Shown in pieces: positions 18,012 through 24,629 of a stretch of DNA of 32,514 bases. Source of the DNA: Marinilabiliaceae bacterium (GTDB lineage Bacteria > Bacteroidota > Bacteroidia > Bacteroidales > Marinilabiliaceae); assembly GCA_021443545.1 (NCBI GenBank), contig JABUTU010000065.1, positions 1 through 32,514 on the forward strand, written 5' to 3'. Position 1 is the first letter of the stretch. Each line of letters starts with the position of its first letter. The notes below the pieces were generated by a model that had not been told where the DNA came from, searched no databases, and worked only from the letters and a program-made list of their open reading frames with translations. The position numbers were made by a program, and so were the translations under genes.

Positions 18012-18623
18012 TTAGACAGAAAAGTACTCACTCATACTTGTATCTTTACTTGTGGCTGAAGCACAGAATATGTAGCAGTGCACTTTGCCTGCTGGGATCT
18101 CGAGGCTTATCCTGCCTCTGCTTCTCGTGACGGCTTTTGATATTCTCACGACTGTCTCATTCTCAGAATAGGCACACAGATATACTTCGTCGTTTTCATC
18201 TGTCTGCTCTGTGTCTGTATCGGCTTGCCATAGCCCAACGGCTTTATTCCCCTCGCGAATAACACTTGGATAGTTAAGGCCACGTAGATGACCAATGCTG
18301 ACAACTATCTTCGAATAGTCAATCTCACAAGCAGGTGCATCTCCGACAACCCCTCGCTTCCACAATTCCGAGAAACCCACACAGTGAACCATCTTATCAG
18401 TTAGCTGTGAGCGAAATCCGACCTTCATTGCTGGAATGAAATATGGGATAACCTTACGCAAAGTCCCGAATCTCTTCCGCGACTCACTCTGCTTTCTCGT
18501 TGGTGCTCCCATAGGTTTTGAAGGAAGAGCTCTTACGACTGCCTTTCCCTGCCTATAGTATCCCACAACGCCACCTATCCTACCTACAAACCCTCCAAAT
18601 ATGCCTTGACTTAAAACTGCCAT
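18012..18623 (-). CDS. DUF6266 family protein
   Basis: A 203-aa protein whose N-terminus is the recognisable DUF6266 signature: a Gly-rich opening (GIFGGFVGRIGGVVGYY), a basic stretch with VVRALPSKP, then PTRKQSESRKRFG. The C-terminal half is predicted beta-rich (VYLCAYSENETVVRISKAV, SLEIPAGKVHCYIFCAS). The family is common and often multi-copy in Bacteroidetes and has no known function. No signal peptide or membrane helix is visible. It has its own promoter and faces the GH3 acyl-adenylating gene. The start at 18623 is the only reasonable ATG. Confidence 0.82.
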   Translation of the reverse strand: MAVLSQGIFGGFVGRIGGVVGYYRQGKAVVRALPSKPMGAPTRKQSESRKRFGTLRKVIPYFIPAMKVGFRSQLTDKMVHCVGFSELWKRGVVGDAPACEIDYSKIVVSIGHLRGLNYPSVIREGNKAVGLWQADTDTEQTDENDEVYLCAYSENETVVRISKAVTRSRGRISLEIPAGKVHCYIFCASATSKDTSMSEYFSV

Positions 18624-18659
18624 TTTTGATACCTTTTATTATCCTTATTTTGTATGCTA

Positions 18660-18691
18660 CAAAGGTAATAATTTAACTTTTTAACTGCAAA
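18660..18691 (-). promoter_or_regulatory. Promoter of the DUF6266 gene
   Basis: On the minus strand TACCTTTG (complement of 18660-18667) is an exact -7 match, with TTTG (complement of 18688-18691) 20 bases further upstream. The start codon lies 36 bases downstream. Confidence 0.65.
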
Positions 18692-18908
18692 CATTTAGCA
18701 CTTAAATTAACAGATATACAAAAAAATAAGAGATTCTATTTTATGTATTGCTACAACGTGTTACAATAAATAAACAATGGATAATAAACGAAATAAAAAA
18801 CATAATATAACATAGTGTGGCATATGATTAATAACAACTGAATGAAACCTATAGAATGTGCTTTCTGTATTGTTGGCTTTTTTGAAAGTAAGGTCCGTAA
18901 TAAAATTC

Positions 18909-18967
18909 AAATCATCTCTACGTGAGATTAATAATTAACATGTAGTTAACCCATTCTGAGATGATTT
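18909..18967. repeat. Inverted repeat with 10-bp arms
   Basis: AAATCATCTC at 18909-18918 is the exact reverse complement of GAGATGATTT at 18958-18967, with 39 bases between the arms. Such spacing fits a cruciform or the boundary of a small mobile or decayed element better than a terminator, but no transposase or target duplication was found. Confidence 0.4.
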
Positions 18968-19016
18968 TCGCTTTTAGAAAAGTGAATTTTATGTCGTAAT
19001 TCGCTTTTGGAAAAGT
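18967..19016 (+). repeat. Direct repeat of 17 bases, two copies
   Basis: TTCGCTTTTAGAAAAGT at 18967-18983 recurs at 19000-19016 with one change (A to G in the middle), a period of 33 bases. Each copy also contains a short inverted symmetry (CTTTT/AAAAG). It lies just upstream of the AAA ATPase remnant and could be a remnant of that gene's regulatory region or of an element end. Confidence 0.5.
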
Positions 19017-19048
19017 ATTTTGACTAATTTGTAGCGTAATATAATAGA

Positions 19049-19284
19049 ATGTGCTATGCTAATATGCGTTAGACATTCTTTTTAAATCAGTTGCGTCATA
19101 TTCATAATGTTTCATTGCCAAAAGATGGAGACTTCATTGTGGACGGAAAGTATACGTTTGAGGTTGGCGGTAGAAACAAAAAGTTTAGTCAGATTGCGGA
19201 TTTAAAGAACAGTTATTTGGCAGTGGATATAGAGATGGGCAGGGGAATAAGATTCCATTGTGGATGTTTGGGCTATTGTATTGA
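19049..19284 (+). pseudogene. C-terminal remnant of an AAA-family ATPase (ATPase/DUF4143 type)
   Basis: The plus-strand frame through 19061-19240 reads NMR-stop-TFFLNQL, then LPKDGDFIVDGKYTFEVGG, then QIADLKNSYLAVD. After a one-base shift near 19240 it continues GNKIPLWMFGLLY and stops at TGA 19282-19284. This is the C-terminal signature of a common Bacteroidetes AAA ATPase (typically N-x-RETFF-x-NQ ... F-x-VGG ... IPLW-x-FG-x-LY). The RETFF glutamate codon is now TAG (19070-19072), and the N-terminal ATPase domain with its Walker motifs is absent. At least one nonsense change, one frameshift and a large 5' loss make it non-functional. Family recognition is from memory of the motif. Confidence 0.72.
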
Positions 19285-19664
19285 AATGGACGGCTGGTTG
19301 GAGGGTGTTATTGGTGGTTAGCATGATGGGAAGGGTCATTTGTTTTTGAATCTTGTTTTTGGGGTAGTTTCTTGTGTTTCCACTATACTTACCGCTTGTT
19401 CTATCATACTCCTCAGATAGTGTTCCAAATATCATGTATAGGCTTTTGAGTCTGTTCTTTACTCCCATTAGCATAATTTTGGAAAAAAGACAAGATACTC
19501 GAATGTCTGTCTATTCACATCCCAACTTCAGATAGTTGCAATTGTCCCTTACCAGTGCATTGCGGAAGTAGATGTGAGTTCTCGGCAAAAATATGTAACA
19601 ATAAAGCTCACAAAAAATGATATATGAGATAAATACTATATTTTGCGTACACAGATTCTGAAAG
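19285..19664. other. Intergenic stretch, no supported gene
   Basis: About 380 bases between the ATPase remnant and the HTH remnant. Short frames exist on both strands, but none shows a start signal, domain or recognisable motif. A minus-strand frame (19202-19474) runs through the ATPase remnant and is judged a shadow. It probably represents further decayed accessory DNA. Confidence 0.5.
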
Positions 19665-19864
19665 ATGGAGAAAGAAAATAAGCAAATAACAGACTGAAAG
19701 CCGTGCTTGCGGATAAACGCATAGCCAATAGTAGGCGGGCAGAACAATTTGGCAAGCCAAAGTCAACCATCTCAAAAATGGTTTACAAACTTGCTTCAAC
19801 CCAATCTTGAACGCTAATAGAGATTTCAAGTTGTCTAAACGTAGAAGTGTCTGATTTGCTATAG
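19665..19864 (+). pseudogene. Frameshifted XRE-family helix-turn-helix regulator
   Basis: From ATG 19665 the frame reads MEKENKQI and then must shift to give NRLKAVLADKRIANSRRAEQF and GKPKSTISK (19685-19777), a Cro/C1-type HTH. An extra A in the run 19774-19778 shifts the frame to WFTNLLQPNLE. One missing A near 19809-19811 restores TLIEISSCLNVEVSDLL, which stops at TAG 19862-19864. The reassembled product of roughly 65 aa matches the usual small HTH ('LAEQ-G...TVSKWCTN..QP-LETL-EIA..L-V-V..LL'). Three indels, at least two of them in short A runs, indicate either a decayed gene or sequencing error. A small ORF of unknown function follows after 27 bases. Confidence 0.7.
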
Positions 19865-19891
19865 GCTAAACAAAAACAGCAATAACAGAGT

Positions 19892-20167
19892 ATGACGAAG
19901 ACATCTATAAAAATAACCGACTGCAGAGAGGTTAAGGAGTATCCCGAATCTCAACGCAAGAAACATATCCTTTTCTATTCACAAGGGGCTGATGAGTATG
20001 ACGGTAGCGAATGCGACCGCTATTCGTACATTGCCGCTTTACTCTCCATGTGTGTAGTAGAAGTAGATGGCGACAAGGAAACTTCTGTCTTCCCCGAAGG
20101 TTCGGAAGGGGCTTTGTTCGAGGCACAGATGATGAAGGAAATGGCAGGAATAACAAACCCAATTTGA
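19892..20167 (+). CDS. Small hypothetical protein
   Basis: A 91-aa acidic soluble protein opening MTKTSIKITDCREVKEYPES, with a middle KKHILFYSQGADEYDG and a segment RYSYIAALLSM. I do not recognise the family. There is no signal peptide or transmembrane helix. It begins 27 bases after the broken HTH gene and ends 6 bases before the next small ORF, so the three look like one small accessory cassette. The end 'MAGITNPI' may be truncated. A minus-strand frame of similar length overlaps but has no supporting context. Confidence 0.5.
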   Translation: MTKTSIKITDCREVKEYPESQRKKHILFYSQGADEYDGSECDRYSYIAALLSMCVVEVDGDKETSVFPEGSEGALFEAQMMKEMAGITNPI

Positions 20168-20173
20168 AGAATA

Positions 20174-20506
20174 ATGAATGTACAATTCACTTTGAACGTT
20201 GGTAACCAATCTGAGAATGGTCAGATTACAGACCAACATCTTTACAAGGTGATTGACAAAGTGGTAGTCCTTCCAGATGAAGAGTTACCAGCCAATATCT
20301 ACAAAAACATCGCCACCGCGAAGATGTATGCACTCGTGGAATTTGAGAAGATAGAGCTGGACTCATCTTCCCTTCATTCCTCACGTAAAGCATTCACCTC
20401 AGAGACAAGGTATGATGCTCAAATGCAAATATCAACAAAATTATGTAATCGTTATTTGTATCACAACGTTATAGATGGCAGAAGGCTACTCACTCAAGGA
20501 TACTAA
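20174..20506 (+). CDS. Small hypothetical protein, possibly with a disrupted C-terminus
   Basis: A 110-aa soluble protein opening MNVQFTLNVGNQSENGQITD, with a plausible alpha/beta stretch VIDKVVVLPDEELPANIY. I do not recognise the family. From about residue 65 on (after VEFEKIELD) the composition changes to Ser/Arg/His-rich sequence that looks less protein-like, which suggests a frameshift or fusion to non-coding DNA. It starts 6 bases after the preceding small ORF and is probably co-transcribed with it. Confidence 0.45.
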   Translation: MNVQFTLNVGNQSENGQITDQHLYKVIDKVVVLPDEELPANIYKNIATAKMYALVEFEKIELDSSSLHSSRKAFTSETRYDAQMQISTKLCNRYLYHNVIDGRRLLTQGY

Positions 20507-20530
20507 AATAGATGAAAAGTCATGTTTCTG

Positions 20531-20562
20531 AGAGTATCTCCAAATGGGAAAAGAGACACTCT
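20531..20562 (-). terminator. Hairpin beyond the 3' end of the EamA transporter gene
   Basis: AGAGTATCTC (20531-20540) and GAGACACTCT (20553-20562) form a 10-bp stem with one imperfect pair. That pair is G-U if transcribed from the minus strand but A-C from the plus strand, favouring the transporter transcript. No U-run follows, so termination strength is uncertain. Confidence 0.4.
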
Positions 20563-20582
20563 AAATGTAGTATTCTTAAAAC

Positions 20583-21461
20583 TTAATGATTTGCTGCAAC
20601 AAAAATTCCAATGAGGATGAGTGCTGTTCCTGACAGATTCCAGAGGCTGGCACTGGAGTTGTCGTAGAGTGTGGCAGCAATGAAGGAGACTACTGGTAGG
20701 AGGTACAGAAAAAAATTGGTTTGATGTATGCCGATTTTGTTTGTCGACCAGTTCCAAAGCCACATACAGGTCGCTGAGGCAACCATTCCTAAATAAATCA
20801 GACAACCTAAGCACGTCGCACTCTCTGTAAAGGGTGTTATATCTCCCATATTGAGCTTAAATGCTGCAATAGGTAGCATGGTTATGGCGGCGTAGAAAAA
20901 TAGTCGCCTCGAGACAAAGAGCGGGGAGTAGCTCGGGTCTATCCGAGAAAGTACAACTGAATATGTGCTCCACATGGCTACAGAGGCAAAGGCGATGCCA
21001 TCGCCAATAATATTTATTCTCAATTCTCCCCATCGCCCAGTGACGAGAACTGGAGAGAGAACAACAAATGTAACACCTACCAACGCCGTCAGCGAGCCAA
21101 AGATATAATGCTTTCCCGGTCGCCTCCTCCTTAATGTCAGATCTATAGCTGCCGAGATGATGGGAACAATAGACGTAATCAGACTGACGTTTATCACTGA
21201 GGTATGCAGTAACGATGTGTATTCGCACAAGAAATATAATGACCCGCCAGTCAGTCCCACCAATGCGAATTTATACTCCTCTTTGTTCAGACGTATGGGG
21301 TGGTGTTTAGGATATAACAACCAGAGAATGGTATATGCCAGAATAAAACGCATCATCATTAGCGAAGTAGGCTGTACTCCCGCATTCAGTAGGTGTTTTG
21401 TGGCAACAAATGTAGAGCCCCATACAATAGCTGTGAACAGAGCTGGAATGTATCTGTGCAT
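20583..21461 (-). CDS. EamA/DMT-family transporter
   Basis: A 292-aa inner-membrane protein with about ten hydrophobic helices arranged as two EamA repeats. Typical features are the opening AIVWGSTFVATK at residues 12-23, FLCEYTSLLHTSVINVSLI near the end of the first repeat, and LGMVASATCMWLWNWST with ALILIGIF in the second. The drug/metabolite transporter superfamily includes exporters of amino acids, nucleotides and other metabolites, and the substrate cannot be told from sequence. It starts 33 bases downstream of the tRNA-Leu hairpin on the same strand. I see no clear -7 box in that gap. Confidence 0.87.
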   Translation of the reverse strand: MHRYIPALFTAIVWGSTFVATKHLLNAGVQPTSLMMMRFILAYTILWLLYPKHHPIRLNKEEYKFALVGLTGGSLYFLCEYTSLLHTSVINVSLITSIVPIISAAIDLTLRRRRPGKHYIFGSLTALVGVTFVVLSPVLVTGRWGELRINIIGDGIAFASVAMWSTYSVVLSRIDPSYSPLFVSRRLFFYAAITMLPIAAFKLNMGDITPFTESATCLGCLIYLGMVASATCMWLWNWSTNKIGIHQTNFFLYLLPVVSFIAATLYDNSSASLWNLSGTALILIGIFVAANH

Positions 21462-21494
21462 CTTGTATTATTCTTTTTATCCCCCCAAAATGAG

Positions 21495-21533
21495 ACAAGG
21501 GTATGTCAAAACTGAATTTTGACACACCCTTGT
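21495..21533 (-). terminator. Long hairpin downstream of tRNA-Leu
   Basis: Two 17-base arms (21495-21511 and 21517-21533, outer part ACAAGGGT/ACCCTTGT, inner part GTCAAAA/TTTTGAC) flank a 5-base loop. The only imperfect pair is G-U when read from the minus strand and A-C from the plus strand, so the fold favours the tRNA transcript. It lies 4 bases beyond the tRNA 3' end. No U-tract follows directly, so it may act as a processing or terminator hairpin. Confidence 0.6.
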
Positions 21534-21537
21534 TCCG

Positions 21538-21619
21538 TACCCAGAGCCGGGATCGAACCGGCACGCCTCGCAGCATTGGTGTTTGAGACCAACGCGTCTA
21601 CCAATTCCGCCATCTGGGC
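21538..21619 (-). tRNA. tRNA-Leu (anticodon CAA)
   Basis: An 82-nt class II tRNA on the minus strand. The acceptor arm is GCCCAGA/TCTGGGT (with a terminal G-U) followed by discriminator A. The D-loop carries GG in AATTGGTAGACGC. The anticodon stem TTGGT/ACCAA holds loop CTCAAAC, giving anticodon CAA, which reads UUG. A long variable arm (TGCTGCGAGGCGTG) precedes the T-arm CCGG-TTCGATC-CCGG. CCA is not encoded. All elements of a leucine tRNA are present. Confidence 0.95.
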
Positions 21620-21644
21620 ATTGATGATTCGCTGAATTGCGGTG

Positions 21645-21676
21645 CAAATTTATGCACTCTATTTTAATTTACCAAA
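21645..21676 (-). promoter_or_regulatory. Promoter of tRNA-Leu
   Basis: On the minus strand TAAATTTG (complement of 21645-21652) matches the -7 consensus, and TTTG (complement of 21673-21676) lies 20 bases upstream. The tRNA 5' end is 25 bases after the -7 box. Confidence 0.6.
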
Positions 21677-21740
21677 CGATGAGTTAAAATATTTCGAATA
21701 TATCAAATCTCTTAATTTTTGTGAAAAATGGCACAAACTA

Positions 21741-21770
21741 TTTGCATCTAAAAAAAAAACCATACCTTTG
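21741..21770 (+). promoter_or_regulatory. Promoter of sppA
   Basis: TTTG at 21741-21744, an 18-base spacer and TACCTTTG at 21763-21770 fit the Bacteroidetes promoter. The untranslated leader would be about 130 bases. A second -7-like TAACTTTG at 21835-21842 lacks a -33 element and is less convincing. Confidence 0.6.
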
Positions 21771-21771
21771 C

Positions 21772-21795
21772 AGTGTACTATTTAAATAGGACACT
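21772..21795. repeat. 24-bp near-perfect palindrome at the predicted sppA transcription start
   Basis: AGTGT-A-CTATTT / AAATAG-G-ACACT is a palindrome with a single mismatched pair. It begins two bases after the -7 box, so it covers the expected transcription start. This is the usual position of a repressor operator, or the 5' end could fold as a hairpin. Confidence 0.5.
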
Positions 21796-21908
21796 AAAAC
21801 AAACGAAAGTTTAAAGGATTTAATTTCGATTGATTAACTTTGAAACGCGAGTTTAGCGAAACAAAAACGATAACAAAAAACTCTTTGTGGGTTTAAAATA
21901 AATAGGGT

Positions 21909-23681
21909 ATGAAAAAATTCTTATTAACAGTTCTTGCGGTAATCGTGGGTGGTATAATACTTTCCATCCTTCCGCTCTTTTTTATGGTTGTTATAGCTTC
22001 CGCTTTATCTTCTTCAAAAGAATCGCCTGTCAAGGATAACAGCGTATTGACCTACAACCTTGAAACGGATGTTGTCGACAGAGGTGCTGACAATCCAATG
22101 CTTCTGCTTTCGCGACGTCTTAGTGGTAGTGATGGGGCTTCTATAAACCTTATGACTCTTTTGGATAATATCGACAAGGCTGCGGTTGACAATAGAATCA
22201 AAGGAATTGTTCTTGAGGGCTCTTCTGCAAATATTCCTTTAGCTCATATCCGCGAGGTCCGTAATCACCTACAGGAATTCAAGAAAAGTGGTAAGTTCAT
22301 CTATTATCACTCTACATCAATCGAACAGAGTGCGTTGTACGTGGCAAGTCTCGCTGATAAGATTTACGTCGCTCCTGAAGGTATGGTGCCTGTCTATGGT
22401 GTTGTTTCTCAGCAAATATTTTACAAGGATCTTCTCGACAAGATTAATGTGGATGCTCAGATTATCCGTCACGGCAAGTTCAAGTCGGCTGTAGAACCAT
22501 ACTTCCTCAATACTATGAGCGAGGAGTCGCGTATTCAGACTCAGAGGTATGTTGATGAAATTTGGAACACGATGAGCAATGACATAGCTGAATCGCGTGG
22601 GATTGAGAAGGAGAAGGTTGATATGTATGCCAATGCTTATGACTTTGCTTATACTAAATATGCTGTTGATGCGGGCCTAATCGATGGTGTCAAGTATTAT
22701 GATGAATACCTCTCGGAACTTCGTGGTACTCTCGGTGTTGGGGAAAAAGATGAAATCAATACGGTTAGTATCACAACATATTCCAATGTTTCTGTTTACC
22801 GTCCTGAGAAGCAGTTTGCTAAAAGGAAGATTGCTCTTGTGACTGCAAGTGGACAGATTTATGATGGATATAACGATGGAGATGTTGAGAATATCTATGG
22901 TGAGTCTTTTTCTCGTGCAATTCGCAAAGCACGTCAGGACTCGACGATTGAGGCTATTGTGTTGCGAGTAAATTCACCTGGTGGTTCGGCTTCCGCTGCC
23001 GATATAATCTGGCGGGAGGTTAAACTTGCTTCGGAAGTCAAACCAGTGGTTGTTTCGATGGGTCAGTATGCTGCTTCTGGTGGCTATTACATTTCTTGTG
23101 CCGCAAACTATATATACGCGCAGCCATCAACACTCACAGGAAGTATAGGTGTCTTCGGTGTTGTCCCTTGCGCTAAGAAGTTGATGAATAACCTGGGTGT
23201 ACATACTCAGACTGTTTCAAGTAATAACGAAACTCCTGTCTCATACCTGGAACCTCTGACTCCGACTCAATCTAAGTTTATGCATAACATGGTTGAACAC
23301 GTATATACTTCATTTGTAAATCGTTGTGCTGAAGGTCGCAGATGCTCTGCTGAACACATTGATTCTATCGGACAGGGACGCGTCTGGGCTGGTGCTGACG
23401 CCTTGAAGATTGGACTTGTTGATGAACTTGGCTCGATAGATGACGCAATTGCAAAAGCTAAGGCTCTTGCTTCAATCGATGAGGAGGTCAATATTGTAAA
23501 CTTCCCTGAAGAGGAGGATCCTTTCAAAATGATGATGAAACAGATGGGGGTCGATGTCAAGGGTTTTGTAGCAAAATCTATTCTGGGTGATACCTATAGC
23601 ATGATTGAAACAGTAAAGGCTCAGTTTGGAGAGAAACCTCATGTTGAGGCTCGCATTGAAGAGTTTGTAACAATTAAATAA
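21909..23681 (+). CDS. sppA: Signal peptide peptidase A, 67-kDa type
   Basis: A 590-aa membrane-anchored serine protease with a Ser/Lys dyad that degrades cleaved signal peptides and other membrane peptides from the periplasmic face. A single N-terminal helix (~residues 5-30) anchors it. It has the tandem-repeat architecture of the long form: Lys192 in FKSAVEPY in the N-terminal half and Ser390 in AASGGYYIS in the C-terminal half, preceded by RVNSPGGSASA. Length is close to that of E. coli SppA. A leader of ~130 bases carries the palindrome listed above. The GIN-domain lipoprotein gene follows after 19 bases, so the two are probably co-transcribed. Confidence 0.93.
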   Translation: MKKFLLTVLAVIVGGIILSILPLFFMVVIASALSSSKESPVKDNSVLTYNLETDVVDRGADNPMLLLSRRLSGSDGASINLMTLLDNIDKAAVDNRIKGIVLEGSSANIPLAHIREVRNHLQEFKKSGKFIYYHSTSIEQSALYVASLADKIYVAPEGMVPVYGVVSQQIFYKDLLDKINVDAQIIRHGKFKSAVEPYFLNTMSEESRIQTQRYVDEIWNTMSNDIAESRGIEKEKVDMYANAYDFAYTKYAVDAGLIDGVKYYDEYLSELRGTLGVGEKDEINTVSITTYSNVSVYRPEKQFAKRKIALVTASGQIYDGYNDGDVENIYGESFSRAIRKARQDSTIEAIVLRVNSPGGSASAADIIWREVKLASEVKPVVVSMGQYAASGGYYISCAANYIYAQPSTLTGSIGVFGVVPCAKKLMNNLGVHTQTVSSNNETPVSYLEPLTPTQSKFMHNMVEHVYTSFVNRCAEGRRCSAEHIDSIGQGRVWAGADALKIGLVDELGSIDDAIAKAKALASIDEEVNIVNFPEEEDPFKMMMKQMGVDVKGFVAKSILGDTYSMIETVKAQFGEKPHVEARIEEFVTIK

Positions 23682-23700
23682 CATAAAATATATTATTATC

Positions 23701-24516
23701 ATGAATAATTTAAGATTTATCCTCTCCGTATTATTATTGGTAGTTTCACTATCAGCGTGCCAGGTGTCAGGTGCTGTTACTGGTAAGGATGGCAGTGGTG
23801 TAATTCTCGAGCGTTCAGGAGCTCTGTCACCATACACCGATATTGAGGTCTCTCATGCCATTAAGGTCTCTATTGTCGTTGGAGAATCATTCTCATACAA
23901 GCTATACGCTGATAGCCTGATCTTAAACAAAGTAAGAATCTACACTGAAGAGTCGACTCTGAAGATTAATATGGGGAAAAGCTTTATCTCTAAAAGAAAC
24001 TACGAGTCGCCTGTCGTTGAGTTGACAGTTCCCTCTGCTAATGCTTTCTACGACCTTGATGTTGAACTGTCTGGTGCTTCACGTCTGATACTGCCAGCGT
24101 TGAATATTAACGATTTGGACATTCAATGTTCTGGTGCTTCCAATTTCGAGACAAAAGAGACCATTGATGTTAAAAATTTCGATGTTGAGTGCAGTGGCGC
24201 CTCTAATGTCTCAGCAACTGTGAAGAGTAACGACGTAGATGTTGATTGTAGTGGTGCCTCAAGGGTCAATATATCGGGTGAAACTAGGACGGTTGATTTA
24301 GAGTGTTCTGGTGCCTCAAAAATTTTTGCGGAGAATTTGAAGATTACAGGCGAGGGTAGCTGTGATTCCCAAGGTGCATCAAAAATAGTCCTGGGTGATA
24401 TTGATGGTATTGTCTTCGAAATGGAGGCATCTGGTGCAAGTTCTATCAGCTATTTGGGAAATCCTTCAATACGAAAGGTTGAAACATCTGGAGCTTCATT
24501 GATAAGTAAGAGATAG
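23701..24516 (+). CDS. GIN-domain (DUF2807) lipoprotein
   Basis: A 271-aa exported protein with a lipoprotein signal (LLVVSLSAC, Cys20), then the head-GIN domain of putative autotransporter-adhesin-like proteins. The second half is a strikingly regular solenoid: SGAS occurs at residues 124, 144, 165, 184, 203, 244 and 263, with a variant QGAS at 224, a period of about 20 residues. A Cys sits just before the motif in four rungs (143, 164, 183, 202) and another is at 221. This predicts a single-stranded beta-helix with a Ser/Gly/Ala corner ladder. Function in the family is unknown; surface binding is often proposed. It ends at a strong terminator. Confidence 0.87.
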   Translation: MNNLRFILSVLLLVVSLSACQVSGAVTGKDGSGVILERSGALSPYTDIEVSHAIKVSIVVGESFSYKLYADSLILNKVRIYTEESTLKINMGKSFISKRNYESPVVELTVPSANAFYDLDVELSGASRLILPALNINDLDIQCSGASNFETKETIDVKNFDVECSGASNVSATVKSNDVDVDCSGASRVNISGETRTVDLECSGASKIFAENLKITGEGSCDSQGASKIVLGDIDGIVFEMEASGASSISYLGNPSIRKVETSGASLISKR

Positions 24517-24555
24517 TATCGTATTCTACGACTATAAATAGAGGTTTATACACTG

Positions 24556-24594
24556 AATCCTCAGCGCCCATTATGGTTACGCTGAGGATTTTTT
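24556..24594 (+). terminator. Rho-independent terminator after the GIN lipoprotein gene
   Basis: An 11-bp perfect stem AATCCTCAGCG (24556-24566) / CGCTGAGGATT (24580-24590), a 13-base loop and a T-run to 24594 end the sppA-GIN unit. The next -7 box begins two bases later. Confidence 0.88.
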
Positions 24595-24595
24595 G

Positions 24596-24603
24596 TAACT
24601 TTG
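24596..24603 (+). promoter_or_regulatory. -7 box for the membrane protein-MATE-folK unit
   Basis: TAACTTTG is an exact TAnnTTTG match 26 bases before the ATG at 24630. The -33 position falls inside the loop of the preceding terminator and shows no good TTTG. Terminator and promoter are therefore packed together. Confidence 0.55.
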
Positions 24604-24629
24604 CACGCGAATCAGCAAGGATTAGACAG

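Larger units (their letters stand above)
18692..19048. other. AT-rich intergenic stretch without a gene
   Basis: About 360 bases with no credible coding frame in either direction. It holds an inverted repeat and a short direct repeat, listed separately, and leads into the AAA ATPase remnant. It is visibly richer in A+T than the flanking genes. Confidence 0.6.

Noticed and set aside
19202-19474. Minus-strand frame of 90 codons over the ATPase remnant
   Set aside because: It overlaps the recognisable plus-strand ATPase tail, has no promoter or known motif, and is best explained as a shadow frame.
19511-19829. Two minus-strand hydrophobic frames opposite the HTH remnant
   Set aside because: The plus strand carries a clear though broken HTH sequence; the hydrophobic look is the complement of its lysine-rich codons.
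18600-20600. CRISPR array or intact insertion sequence in the AT-rich patch
   Set aside because: Only two copies of a 17-base repeat are present, with no spacer series, no transposase and no terminal repeats with target duplication.
21835-21842. Second promoter for sppA at TAACTTTG
   Set aside because: The -7 box is good, but there is no TTTG at the -33 distance; the promoter at 21741-21770 is stronger.
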